From RFSX01 sp965248155 (lineage in GTDB: Bacteria > Bacteroidota > Bacteroidia > Chitinophagales > Saprospiraceae): a DNA stretch of 64,000 nucleotides. How positions within the stretch are numbered: the first letter of the stretch is position 1; the number at the start of each line of letters is the position of its first letter. The stretch covers positions 1,922,001-1,986,000 of the forward strand of contig CBDFIO010000002.1 in NCBI GenBank assembly GCA_965248155.1, given 5' to 3'. A program made the translations under genes and the position numbers. Below the pieces are notes generated by a model that was not told the origin of the DNA, did no database searches, and saw only the letters and a program-made list of their open reading frames with translations. Below are positions 46,143-55,113 of the stretch, one piece after another.

Positions 46143-46883
46143 ATGAAGATTTTAGTATGTATAAGTAAAACACCTGAAACAACTTCCAAAATAGCATTTA
46201 CAGAGAACAATACTTCTTTTGATACAGATGGCGTGCAGTTTATTCTGAATCCCTATGACGAATGGTATGCCTTGGTACGTGCAATAGAGTTAAAAGAACA
46301 ATTTGGTGGCACCATAAGTGTTATTAATGTAGGTCCTGATTCCAATGATGTTATTATTAGAAAGGCTTTAGCTATTGGCGCTGATGATGCAGTAAGAGTA
46401 AATGCAGATCCTTCAAGTTCAATGTTTGTAGCGAAAAATATAGCTGATTATGCTTCAAAAAATGAATTTGATATAATACTGACAGGAAAAGAAACAATAG
46501 ACTATAATGGAGCTGAAGTTGGTGCGATGATCGCAGAATTCATGAGTCTTCCTTTTGTCTCTTTTGCAACACAACTGGACACTGAAGATAATTCTGCCAT
46601 TGTAACAAGAGATATAGAAGGAGGAACAGAAAAATCTAAAATCGATTTTCCTCTTGTCATTAGCGCAGCTAAAGGTATGGCTGAACAAAGAATTCCTAAT
46701 ATGCGTGGTATTATGATGGCAAAACGCAAACCTCTTGTAGTTATCGAGCCTCTTGAGTATAATGGCCATGTTAATGTTTCGTCATATAGCTTACCTGCGT
46801 CAAAGACCTCTGTTAAAATGATCGAAGCTGATAATATGGATGAATTGGTTAGGTTACTTAAAGAAGAAGCAAAAGTTTTATAA
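46143..46883 (+). CDS. etfB: Electron transfer flavoprotein beta subunit
   Basis: A 246-aa ETF small subunit. MKILVCISKTPETTSKI, NPYDEWYALVRAIELKE and AIGADDAVRV match the family. ILTGKETIDYNGAEVGAMIAEF is the conserved AMP-binding/recognition-loop region, and GMAEQRIPNMRGIMMAKRKPL is also present. With EtfA it accepts electrons from acyl-CoA dehydrogenases and hands them to ETF:quinone oxidoreductase. It lies between the biotin carboxylase and carboxyltransferase genes with 13-26 bp gaps, so it is co-transcribed with the carboxylase. Confidence 0.94.
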   Translation: MKILVCISKTPETTSKIAFTENNTSFDTDGVQFILNPYDEWYALVRAIELKEQFGGTISVINVGPDSNDVIIRKALAIGADDAVRVNADPSSSMFVAKNIADYASKNEFDIILTGKETIDYNGAEVGAMIAEFMSLPFVSFATQLDTEDNSAIVTRDIEGGTEKSKIDFPLVISAAKGMAEQRIPNMRGIMMAKRKPLVVIEPLEYNGHVNVSSYSLPASKTSVKMIEADNMDELVRLLKEEAKVL

Positions 46884-46909
46884 AATATTAAATAAAGAGA
46901 AAAGAAGTT

Positions 46910-47869
46910 ATGGTTTTAGTATTTGCGGAAAGTCAAAAAGGTCAATTTAAAAAAACTGCATTCGAAGCTGTTAGTTATGGTAGTAAATCAGCAAAAGCCC
47001 TTGGCACAACTTGTGTAGCATTGACAATTGGCGATGTTCAAAATGGTGGTCAGCTTGGAGTCTATGGAGCAGAAAAAGTTTATCATTTAAATAATCCTCA
47101 ATTATCTCATTTCGATACCCAGATTTATTCACAAGCAATCTCTAAAGTTGCTCAGCATATAGGAGCTACTGTTATTATAGTAAGTCATTCTTCGACCGGA
47201 AAAGCACTCTTAGGTAGAATTGGAGTAAACCTCAATGCCGGAACTGTTTCCGCTGCTACAGAAGTGCCAACTCTGGAAGGGAATTCCTTTAAAGTAAAAA
47301 AGAATGTCTTCTCCGGAAAAGCTATAGCAGAATATGAAATTACAAGTCCCGTCAAAGTGCTTTCACTTTTAGGTAACTCCGTTCCGCTAGAAGAAACTGG
47401 AACTTCTGTTGAACCGGAAAATCTGAATATTGAAGTTGATCAAAGTAGGATACAAATCATCGAAGTAAAAAAACAGGATGGTGATGTTGCTCCTCTCCCT
47501 GAAGCAGAGCTCGTCGTATCTGCAGGCCGAGGAATGAAAAGCCCGGAAAATTGGGATTGTATTGAAGAATTAGCCAAAGCTTTAGGCGCAACTACAGCTT
47601 GTTCGCGACCCGTAGCTGATTCAGGATGGAGACCCCATCATGAACATGTCGGTCAGACAGGAGTTGCTATCAAACCCAATCTTTATATTGCAGCAGGAAT
47701 TTCAGGTGCGATCCAACATCTTGCAGGAGTAAACAGCAGTAAATGTATCGTTGTGATCAATAAAGATCCTGAAGCGCCATTCTTTAAAGCTGCCGATTAT
47801 GGTGTATGTGCAGATTTATTTGAAGTTGTTCCCAGATTAACCGAGGCTATAAATAAAGCAAAAGGATAG
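46910..47869 (+). CDS. etfA: Electron transfer flavoprotein alpha subunit
   Basis: A 319-aa ETF large subunit with the FAD-binding C-terminal domain: VSAGRGMKSPENW, CSRPVADSGWRPHHEHVGQTG, IKPNLYIAAGISGAIQHLAGV and IVVINKDPEAPFFKAADYGV are all family-standard. The N-terminal domain is complete. It is 26 bp after etfB and 3 bp before the carboxyltransferase gene. It serves the acyl-CoA dehydrogenases at 12154 and 20234. Confidence 0.95.
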   Translation: MVLVFAESQKGQFKKTAFEAVSYGSKSAKALGTTCVALTIGDVQNGGQLGVYGAEKVYHLNNPQLSHFDTQIYSQAISKVAQHIGATVIIVSHSSTGKALLGRIGVNLNAGTVSAATEVPTLEGNSFKVKKNVFSGKAIAEYEITSPVKVLSLLGNSVPLEETGTSVEPENLNIEVDQSRIQIIEVKKQDGDVAPLPEAELVVSAGRGMKSPENWDCIEELAKALGATTACSRPVADSGWRPHHEHVGQTGVAIKPNLYIAAGISGAIQHLAGVNSSKCIVVINKDPEAPFFKAADYGVCADLFEVVPRLTEAINKAKG

Positions 47870-47872
47870 TAA

Positions 47873-49414
47873 ATGGATGACAAAAAGAAAATCCTTCAAG
47901 AAAAGCTTCAAGCCGCATTGCTTGGAGGTGGCGAAGAGCGAATTAAAAAGCAACACACCAAAGGCAAACTTACCGCTCGTGAAAGGATTCATCTTTTGTT
48001 AGATAATGAATCATTTGAAGAAATAGGAATTCTGGTCACCCATAGAACTAAGGACTTTGGAATGGAAGAACAGGTTTTTTATGGAGACGGTGTTGTAACC
48101 GGTCATGGAACTATAGAAGGAAGACATGTCTATGTTTTTGCTCAGGATTTTACTGTTTTTGGTGGATCTCTTTCTGAAACTCACGCTGAAAAAATATGCA
48201 AAATCATGGATTTAGCCATGAAAACAGGAGCACCACTTATTGGACTTAATGATAGCGGAGGGGCAAGAATTCAGGAAGGAGTCAGGTCTTTAGGGGGCTA
48301 TGCAGACATTTTTTATCGCAATGTTATGGCTTCAGGGGTAATACCTCAACTTTCAGCTATTATGGGACCTTGTGCAGGAGGAGCTGTTTACTCTCCGGCA
48401 ATGACTGATTTTACAATAATGGTCGAAAATTCAAGCTATATGTTTGTGACTGGACCCAATGTTGTAAAGACTGTGACCAATGAAGAAGTTTCATCTGAAG
48501 AATTAGGAGGAGCATCAACCCATTCTAGCAAATCAGGTGTTACTCATCTGACTGCCGAAAATGATCTTGAATGTATTCAGACCCTACGTCACCTATTGAG
48601 CTACATGCCGCAAAATTGTGAGCAAAAAGCGATGGATCTGGAATATGAGATAAAAGAAGAGTATCGGGAAGAACTTGAAGATATTATTCCTGACAGTGCA
48701 AACAAACCCTATGATATCAAAGATGTTATTCATGGTGTCGTTGATAAAGAATCCTTCTTTGAAATACATGAGAGTTTCGCTGAAAACATTGTTGTAGGTT
48801 TTGCCAGGTTAGCAGGTAAATCTATTGGAATTGTAGCCAACCAACCCATGGCTCTTGCAGGATGCCTGGATGTAAACAGTTCAAAAAAAGCGGCACGATT
48901 TACGAGATTCTGTGATTGCTTTAATATTCCTTTATTAGTTATTGTTGATGTCCCGGGATTTTTACCAGGTACAGATCAGGAATGGAATGGCATAATCGTT
49001 AATGGAGCCAAATTGCTATATGCATTAAGCGAAGCAACAGTTCCAAGAATTTCTTTGATTACACGGAAAGCATATGGGGGAGCATACGATGTCATGAATT
49101 CTAAGCATATTGGAGCAGATTTCAATTTTGCATGGCCTTCAGCTGAAATTGCTGTAATGGGTGCAAAAGGCGCCAGCGAAATCATATTTAGAAAAGAAAT
49201 AAAAGAAGCTGATGATCCAGATGCAAAGCTTAAAGAAAAAGAACAAGAATATGCTGATCTCTTTGCAAATCCTTATAGTGCCGCACAGCGTGGATTTATC
49301 GATGAAGTAATCGAACCTCGCGAAACCCGCCGAAAACTGATTAAAGCATATTCTTTACTGGAAAGCAAAGCAATCAAGCTTCCTAAAAAGAAACATGGAA
49401 ATATTCCTTTGTAG
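47873..49414 (+). CDS. Acyl-CoA carboxylase carboxyltransferase subunit (propionyl-CoA carboxylase beta type)
   Basis: A 513-aa carboxyltransferase with both crotonase-like halves. N-terminal: GKLTARERIHLLLD, FAQDFTVFGGSLSETHAEKI and LNDSGGARIQEGVRSLGGY (acyl-CoA oxyanion site). C-terminal: GIVANQPMALAGCLDVNSSKKAARF, VDVPGFLPGTDQEWNGI and ARRGxID-type AQRGFIDEVIEP. This is the PccB/AccD5 form. With the carrier and biotin carboxylase it forms a complete carboxylase, probably making methylmalonyl-CoA from the propionyl-CoA left by odd-chain or amino-acid breakdown. No methylmalonyl-CoA mutase is in the window. Confidence 0.94.
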   Translation: MDDKKKILQEKLQAALLGGGEERIKKQHTKGKLTARERIHLLLDNESFEEIGILVTHRTKDFGMEEQVFYGDGVVTGHGTIEGRHVYVFAQDFTVFGGSLSETHAEKICKIMDLAMKTGAPLIGLNDSGGARIQEGVRSLGGYADIFYRNVMASGVIPQLSAIMGPCAGGAVYSPAMTDFTIMVENSSYMFVTGPNVVKTVTNEEVSSEELGGASTHSSKSGVTHLTAENDLECIQTLRHLLSYMPQNCEQKAMDLEYEIKEEYREELEDIIPDSANKPYDIKDVIHGVVDKESFFEIHESFAENIVVGFARLAGKSIGIVANQPMALAGCLDVNSSKKAARFTRFCDCFNIPLLVIVDVPGFLPGTDQEWNGIIVNGAKLLYALSEATVPRISLITRKAYGGAYDVMNSKHIGADFNFAWPSAEIAVMGAKGASEIIFRKEIKEADDPDAKLKEKEQEYADLFANPYSAAQRGFIDEVIEPRETRRKLIKAYSLLESKAIKLPKKKHGNIPL

Positions 49415-49469
49415 GAATTAAAACTTATATCTTAAACAATTAGCCCTTCAAAACACTGGGGAATTATAG

Positions 49470-49489
49470 CGTTAAATATGAATTTAACG
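49470..49489. promoter_or_regulatory. 20-bp perfect inverted repeat after the carboxylase operon
   Basis: CGTTAAAT and ATTTAACG are perfect 8-bp arms around ATGA, 56 bp after the carboxyltransferase stop and about 140 bp before the next gene. No T-run follows on either strand, so it is either an operator for the gene at 49631 or a 3'-end hairpin. The role is undecided. Confidence 0.35.
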
Positions 49490-49630
49490 AATCTGTAATT
49501 TTCAAAATACATAGATAGTCGGAGGAAAGTCAAATATAGATTCATCTGTTTAGCAGCAGGTAGGATCATTTGAATGTTATGAATTAAGAACTAATTTGAT
49601 AAAGCACCCTGGCATACATCATCATTGGAC

Positions 49631-51286
49631 ATGAAAAAACTTTTATTACTAGTATTTATATGCTGTATTAATTCTGCAATTGGACAGCAAACTATTGGAT
49701 TATTCCAAAATGACTCTCTGGCTTTTAATGGTTATACGCTTTGGACACCAAATACTTCTACTTATCTCATTGATAATTGCGGTGAACTTATCAATGAGTG
49801 GGAAAGCAGTTTCAGCCCCGGACTTTCAACCTACCTTTTAGAAAATGGAAATCTTTTAAGAACTGGCACTGTTCCCGGAGCATTTAATGGCCCGGGACGT
49901 GGAGGCATTATTGAAGAATACAACTGGGATGGGGAATTATTGTGGTCTTGTGATGTCGCTAGTTCAATATTTCACCAACACCACGATATAGAACCAATGC
50001 CCAATGGAAATATTCTGGTAATTGCCTGGGAAGAAAAAAGTTCTTCACAGGCAGTTTTCGCCGGAGCGAATAAATCAACTCCCTATTGGCCAGAATACAT
50101 TTTTGAATTGGAAAAATTAGATTCTAATCAAGTGAACATAGTCTGGGAGTGGCATGCCTGGGATCATCTCATACAGGAACATGATAGTACTAAAGAAAAT
50201 TTTGGTGTAATAGCAGATCATCCAGAATTATTGGATATCAATTTTCGCCCTCCTTCTGGTACCGTTGCAGATTGGCAACACTTCAATGGAATTAATTATG
50301 ATAGCCTTAGAGATGAAATCATCCTCAGCTCCAGAAATATGAGCGAAATATATATTATTGATCATAGCACGACGACAGAAGAGGCTGCATCCCATAGTGG
50401 TGGAAGACATGGAAAAGGCGGAGACTATATTTATAGATGGGGGAATCCTGATGTTTATGATAAAGGCGAGACAGCTACAAAAAAATTATTTGGCCAGCAT
50501 AATGCATTGGTCATCCCCGAATCTTATCCCGACGCAGGTAAGATTAGTATTTTCAATAATGGCTCTGGAAGACCAGGAGACAATCATTCGAGTGTGGATA
50601 TAATTCATCCACCCAGAGATGAGAATGGATTCTATATTCTTAATCCAAAAGGCTATTATGGGCCTGAAGAATTGTTCTGGACTTATGCGGCCGATAACCC
50701 AGCAGATTTCTATTCTAATAATATGGCGGGTGCTCATCGTCTTCCTAATGGGAATACCATGATTTGTGAATCGAATCGTGGTCGTTTTTTTGAAATCACT
50801 CAGGACAAAAAAATTGTATGGCACTATCAGAATACAGCTGGAAACGGCGGCCCATTTACTCAAGGTCAAATGGGAGGTTTTGGTTTTGCCGCCAGTATTT
50901 TCCGAGCCACAAAATATGATCCGGCATATTCAGCTTTTGAAGGCAAAGATTTAACCCCTAAAGGTCCTATAGAATTAGAGCCTATAGATTATGATTGTAC
51001 AATCTTTGATGGCCAATTCACCTCTATCAACAAAATACATAAACTGGAAGATCTTGAGTTGACTTCAAATCTTATCGAAGATAATATCAGATTGATTAAT
51101 CATAAATCTCAAAATCTGGATATTAGCCTTTTAAATCAATCTGGAACGGAATTGCTTTCTTATTCATCCCGCAATTTCTATATCAATCTGGAGACCAATA
51201 ATTACCCGGCAGGATTGTATTATTTATTTGTCACTAATAGAGATAAGAATGCTTTTTGGGTCGAAAAACTTGTGATTCACTATTGA
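49631..51286 (+). CDS. Secreted aryl-sulfate sulfotransferase-like propeller protein with T9SS domain
   Basis: About 551 aa from the ATG at 49631 (signal MKKLLLLVFICCINSAIGQ); the longer frame begins at a TTG. The body is an arylsulfotransferase (ASST)-type propeller: GYTLWTPNTSTYLIDNCGELINEWES, HQHHDIEPMPNGNILVIAWEE, WQHFNGINYDSLRDEIILSSRN, GQHNALVIP and GAHRLPNGNTMICESNRGRFFE. The last 70 residues (NLIEDNIRLINHKSQNLDISL to KLVIHY) look like a T9SS sorting domain. True sulfotransferase activity is not certain, because many homologues with these repeats are uncharacterised. Confidence 0.82.
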   Translation: MKKLLLLVFICCINSAIGQQTIGLFQNDSLAFNGYTLWTPNTSTYLIDNCGELINEWESSFSPGLSTYLLENGNLLRTGTVPGAFNGPGRGGIIEEYNWDGELLWSCDVASSIFHQHHDIEPMPNGNILVIAWEEKSSSQAVFAGANKSTPYWPEYIFELEKLDSNQVNIVWEWHAWDHLIQEHDSTKENFGVIADHPELLDINFRPPSGTVADWQHFNGINYDSLRDEIILSSRNMSEIYIIDHSTTTEEAASHSGGRHGKGGDYIYRWGNPDVYDKGETATKKLFGQHNALVIPESYPDAGKISIFNNGSGRPGDNHSSVDIIHPPRDENGFYILNPKGYYGPEELFWTYAADNPADFYSNNMAGAHRLPNGNTMICESNRGRFFEITQDKKIVWHYQNTAGNGGPFTQGQMGGFGFAASIFRATKYDPAYSAFEGKDLTPKGPIELEPIDYDCTIFDGQFTSINKIHKLEDLELTSNLIEDNIRLINHKSQNLDISLLNQSGTELLSYSSRNFYINLETNNYPAGLYYLFVTNRDKNAFWVEKLVIHY

Positions 51287-51288
51287 AC

Positions 51289-51318
51289 AAAAAAAAGGCC
51301 TTTTCAATCTGAAAAGAC
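51289..51318 (-). terminator. Intrinsic terminator of the DUF1761 genes
   Basis: On the minus strand, a 9-bp stem (GTCTTTTCA, loop GAT, TGAAAAGGC, one G-T pair) is followed by C and a run of eight T residues. It lies 29 bp after the stop of the DUF1761 gene at 51347. The plus-strand gene ends just before it and may share the hairpin, but the T-tract serves only the minus strand. Confidence 0.75.
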
Positions 51319-51346
51319 TTCCTTTAATTTAAATTTTATAATTTAA

Positions 51347-51775
51347 TTATGCATTCGGCCAATGATGAAAATGATCTACAATGCCGCCCATTAATGCTAA
51401 AGAAATACCCCAATAAAGAGCATTGATCCACATGTTCTTAAAACTAGTGTGTTCAAACAGCCCCTTAGTGACAAAAATAGGGAAAACAAAAAACACTGTA
51501 ATTATTGCTCCGTGAGCAGCACCATGACCAAAAGAGTCGAATTCTCCTTCCTGACCGACGCCATTACAAAAGCCAGTCATAAATACTGCTATTAGCAATG
51601 ACATGACGAGCGAAATCCCCATCACTTTACCCATGTTTGCACTTTCCTGCTTCTCTTTTGTCATTCCGATTGAATCCATCCATGCATTTCCAAATAATGA
51701 AGGATGATAATATACATAACCCATTACCATTGGAATGAGTGTTGCTAAAATGAGTCCAAGCCAATTAAATTCCAT
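51347..51775 (-). CDS. DUF1761-family membrane protein, paralogue 1
   Basis: A 142-aa protein with four predicted membrane helices (LGLILATLIPMVMGYVYY, MGISLVMSLLIAVFMTGF, AIITVFFVFPIFVTKGLF, ALYWGISLALMGGIVDHF). The family core is NGVGQEGEFDSFGHGAAHGA. The function of DUF1761 is not established. It is about 100 bp downstream of a clear paralogue, so the pair arose by tandem duplication. It ends before a good terminator. Confidence 0.8.
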   Translation of the reverse strand: MEFNWLGLILATLIPMVMGYVYYHPSLFGNAWMDSIGMTKEKQESANMGKVMGISLVMSLLIAVFMTGFCNGVGQEGEFDSFGHGAAHGAIITVFFVFPIFVTKGLFEHTSFKNMWINALYWGISLALMGGIVDHFHHWPNA

Positions 51776-51881
51776 TTTGTTTAGTTTTTATTACTATTAA
51801 ATTACTGAATATCAGTTATATAACAAAAACCAGTGATCGGTATTTATCGATAAGACTTAGTATTAAAGCTAATTCTAGATC

Positions 51882-52325
51882 CTAAAAATGATTCATTGCA
51901 TCCAGGACTCCTCCCATAAGAGAAAGGGTAATAAGCCAGTAAGCAAAGGTGATAAACATCAACATTCGCAATTTTAAGTTTAACATGGCTCCTTGTTCAA
52001 AGAGGCCGTTGATGCCAATAATTGGAAATACAACAAATACAGACAAAATGGCTCCATGTGCTGCTCCATGCTTGAATGTATCAAATTCTCCTTCCTGCCC
52101 TGCCCCATTGCAAAAGTTAAGCATAAAAAAGGCGAGTAAAGCTGATAATACGATTCCAACTGCAATAACAAACAATGGTCCTGCTTTTTGAATTCTATCT
52201 TCTGAAATTCCAAATGCTGAAGACCATTTATTACCAAATAAAGATTTACTATAAAATATAAAGCCTATAACAACAGGTAATAGTGTTGCAATGACCATCG
52301 AGAGTGGGTTAACATTTTCCATCAT
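51882..52325 (-). CDS. DUF1761-family membrane protein, paralogue 2
   Basis: A 147-aa four-helix membrane protein with NGAGQEGEFDTFKHGAAHGAI and FPIIGINGLFEQ, clearly related to the protein at 51347. Two ATGs in tandem make the start ambiguous by one residue. It lies 57 bp downstream of the HD-PycTM gene on the same strand and may be read from the same promoter. No function is known. Confidence 0.8.
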   Translation of the reverse strand: MMENVNPLSMVIATLLPVVIGFIFYSKSLFGNKWSSAFGISEDRIQKAGPLFVIAVGIVLSALLAFFMLNFCNGAGQEGEFDTFKHGAAHGAILSVFVVFPIIGINGLFEQGAMLNLKLRMLMFITFAYWLITLSLMGGVLDAMNHF

Positions 52326-52381
52326 GTATAGTTTTGATGGATATAAGTTACGAGAATATTTTTAAAAATTAGACAGTTGGC

Positions 52382-53539
52382 TTATCCCGTTTGAGGATCA
52401 ATAATTAGGACGATAATAAAAGAAAGCATCGCCAATCCAATACCGAACATAAAAATATTATAACACCAACGGAGATATTGATATTTATTACCTAAAGATT
52501 TACCTAGAAAAAATAAGTCTCTTGTAATTGAATTATCCAGAATTTCGTTATTACCTACAACTGTACGCATGCCCTCTTCATATTGTTGAAAACTCATTTT
52601 GAAATAATTACCGAAAAAGAAAAGATTAGATTTCCTCTCACTAATCATTTCAGATGCCGTCTTACCGGACATTTTAGCTGGTCTTGTTGAGAGCGTTGCA
52701 AAAATCATAGATATTAAACTTGCACCAGCCAATACAGCTGTCGGTAAGATCATATGATCGTTGTCATAACTCTTTTCAATTAAAAGCGGAATACCAACAG
52801 TAATCACAATGGCATTAACACTCAACATAATATTGGCCTTATTATCAGCAATAGAAGACAGATCTATGTGGTTACGCAAAGCGGTCTTAAGTTGAATCTG
52901 CGCACTTTTACTCGAACCTATTGTTAATAGTTTTGGTTTCTTATTCTTTTTTTCTTCCAATTTTTTAAGCTTATTAAGGTTTTTCTTTTTACCAGCATCA
53001 AACAATCTCTTCGCTTCATCTGTAAAATAGTGATGATTTTGAATAAAACCGATGTTTTCCTTTATCCATTGATGCTCGTCTAGCTCCAGATCCTGGGTTG
53101 CATTTTTTTCTTGTCTTAAATTTTCTGCAATCGATTTATAATTTGGGTTGGCCAATCCACTGAGATCAGCGTCTTTCATCAAACAACACATTTTATCAGT
53201 CCCCTTCCATCCCATCTTTGTTGCAAGAATACAATTCGATATAATTTCAATCTTTGAAGAATCATAATTTTGGCTAGTTAAAAACTCACGAGCTATTCTC
53301 TCAGAATGAACTTCATGGTCTTTAGGATCCTCACCAAATCCTATATCATGAAAAATCGCTGAAAGCAGTAAAGTCTCTTTTTCATCATCTGTCAGCCCGG
53401 CTTCTTGAGCCAATATGTTTGCAGCTTCAGTTACTGATAATACATGCTCAAAGTTATGATAAGAAAATTCTGAACCTACATTAGATTCGAAATACTGGCG
53501 AGCAAATTCCTTGCTTAAGTTTATTATTTCTTGGGACAT
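52382..53539 (-). CDS. HD-domain phosphohydrolase fused to Pycsar-effector-type membrane domain (PycTM)
   Basis: A 385-aa two-part protein. Residues about 1-175 form an HD phosphohydrolase with metal-ligand pattern H28/H32 (YHNFEHV), H64-D65 (IFHDIGFG) and D123/D125 (MKDADLSGL). A lysine-rich linker (184-203) follows. Residues 212-385 match the Pycsar effector transmembrane domain: QLKTALRNHIDLSSIADNKANIMLSVNAI, then helices about 238-254, 262-284 and 358-380. Stand-alone PycTM proteins are cyclic-pyrimidine-triggered membrane effectors. Here the HD domain could hydrolyse the signal. It is 8 bp after the GAF-protein gene. No cyclase is adjacent. Confidence 0.83.
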   Translation of the reverse strand: MSQEIINLSKEFARQYFESNVGSEFSYHNFEHVLSVTEAANILAQEAGLTDDEKETLLLSAIFHDIGFGEDPKDHEVHSERIAREFLTSQNYDSSKIEIISNCILATKMGWKGTDKMCCLMKDADLSGLANPNYKSIAENLRQEKNATQDLELDEHQWIKENIGFIQNHHYFTDEAKRLFDAGKKKNLNKLKKLEEKKNKKPKLLTIGSSKSAQIQLKTALRNHIDLSSIADNKANIMLSVNAIVITVGIPLLIEKSYDNDHMILPTAVLAGASLISMIFATLSTRPAKMSGKTASEMISERKSNLFFFGNYFKMSFQQYEEGMRTVVGNNEILDNSITRDLFFLGKSLGNKYQYLRWCYNIFMFGIGLAMLSFIIVLIIDPQTG

Positions 53540-53547
53540 TTCTCCTA

Positions 53548-55095
53548 TTAAACAACAGTTATTCTAAGAGCCTTCAATCCTTCAGCTCCTTGCAATTTAT
53601 CAAGTTCCAAATCCTCATAATCTTCATTAATATAGCCTTTGTCTGCTAAATACTCAAAAAACTGGATATACTCATTTTTTTCAGTATCACTTAAATAGAC
53701 TATAGCAATTTTACCAGCTAAAGTTAATCTTTCTTTCGTCCCCTTAATGATGGCTTTGTCAATACGCTTTTTCAAAATTTCATATCTGACATTATAAGCT
53801 CCATCAACATCAAATCGCTTTTCATCCATTCTAAATCTTATGCTTAGAGCATGATTATAGGCGAAAATCAACTGTGCCGTATCTAAGTTAGTAGTTAAGC
53901 TGGGTTTTATTTTTTCAACCAATCTTACAATTTCACATGTATTTATCAACTGCCAAAGTCTGAAGTTTCTTAAATCTTCATAGTCAAATTCTCCATCTTC
54001 AAGAATTGATTGCCCGACATACATATTGTATTCTACCCCATCAGTTTTATATTTCTCAAAATAATGCGGCAGAGTCTTCTGTAATTCGAGATTATCCTTT
54101 TCTAAAAATTTGGCTATACTCAGATTTAATTTATTGACACTTTGCTCAAAATCTTTCCTTTTATTATAGATAATTCCTAATTCTGGATCCAAAAATGCTT
54201 TGTATTTGGCATATGTTTTAGCAAATAACTCTGGATGGCGATTATTTAATTTTTCCAGAAGAGGATGAATATCATGTGTTATTAGATTCACAATTTTTGT
54301 TTCATCATTTGATACGAATTTTTCCCTTAGAGCATTTAAGACCTTAGTCAATTTGACATGGTAAGCATCTAATAGGGGCAACTTTTTCTTTTTATAAAAC
54401 TTATTTATGATAGAAGATAACTCCTCTAAGTTTTGAATCAAATCTGCCTGAATCGCAGAATTTCTAAGTTTTGAACTTCCTACAATATCAGATTGGGCAT
54501 AAAGTGGAAATACATCACTAAATACAATCGAGTCAAGGACAACTTGTTGATCTTCATAGATGTTGGATGTTAAATGCTTCATCGCCACATTTTGAAATTT
54601 CCATTGTACACTCGGATGGATAGAAGTATATTTTTCTTGAATTATCGAAGTAATTCTATTTTCTAATTCATCCATGTATTTTCGATAGCCAATTTTTAAA
54701 ATATCAAAAATCTCTTCCAGCTTTCTTAAACTCGCAGCATTGAAATCGTTGGCTTTTACAGATCCTATTTCCAGTACCGAAATCACAGTGCCTTCTTCAT
54801 CTAAGATTGGAGATAAAACGAGGCTCTTAATATCATTATCTAATAGAGCCTGTTCAGCTTTCGATCTATGTTTCAGAATACTTATATCTTCAACCACTAC
54901 TGCACCTTGCGTTCTTTTCATTCTTGCATAAATATCTTCATGTTCATTCTTAGCAACATTATCTAATACATCATACTTATGAAGTTTTGTAAGACTGGTA
55001 ACTTGATTTCTATGATGCAACTCATATTCTGTCATTATTGTACCTGATCTGACTGAATCATTATTTAAGAATGATTGGATAAATGAATCCAACAA
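53548..55095 (-). CDS. GAF-domain protein, C-terminal two thirds (split by upstream amber codon)
   Basis: A frame of about 515 aa whose only possible start is a TTG at 55095, because the same frame is open right back to a TAG at 55114. Residues 60-150 look like a GAF sensor domain (GAVVVEDISILKHRSKAEQALLDNDI, VLSPILDEEGTVISVLEIGSVKANDFNAASLRKLEEI). The rest is a long helical region (NRHPELFAKTYAKYKAF, FRMDEKRFDVDGAYNVRYEILKKRIDKA) found in large Bacteroidota GAF proteins. It is probably a signalling partner of the HD-PycTM protein 8 bp downstream. No kinase or cyclase domain is visible. Confidence 0.72.
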   Translation of the reverse strand: MLDSFIQSFLNNDSVRSGTIMTEYELHHRNQVTSLTKLHKYDVLDNVAKNEHEDIYARMKRTQGAVVVEDISILKHRSKAEQALLDNDIKSLVLSPILDEEGTVISVLEIGSVKANDFNAASLRKLEEIFDILKIGYRKYMDELENRITSIIQEKYTSIHPSVQWKFQNVAMKHLTSNIYEDQQVVLDSIVFSDVFPLYAQSDIVGSSKLRNSAIQADLIQNLEELSSIINKFYKKKKLPLLDAYHVKLTKVLNALREKFVSNDETKIVNLITHDIHPLLEKLNNRHPELFAKTYAKYKAFLDPELGIIYNKRKDFEQSVNKLNLSIAKFLEKDNLELQKTLPHYFEKYKTDGVEYNMYVGQSILEDGEFDYEDLRNFRLWQLINTCEIVRLVEKIKPSLTTNLDTAQLIFAYNHALSIRFRMDEKRFDVDGAYNVRYEILKKRIDKAIIKGTKERLTLAGKIAIVYLSDTEKNEYIQFFEYLADKGYINEDYEDLELDKLQGAEGLKALRITVV

Positions 55096-55113
55096 TACAA
55101 TGAAATCTTTAGG

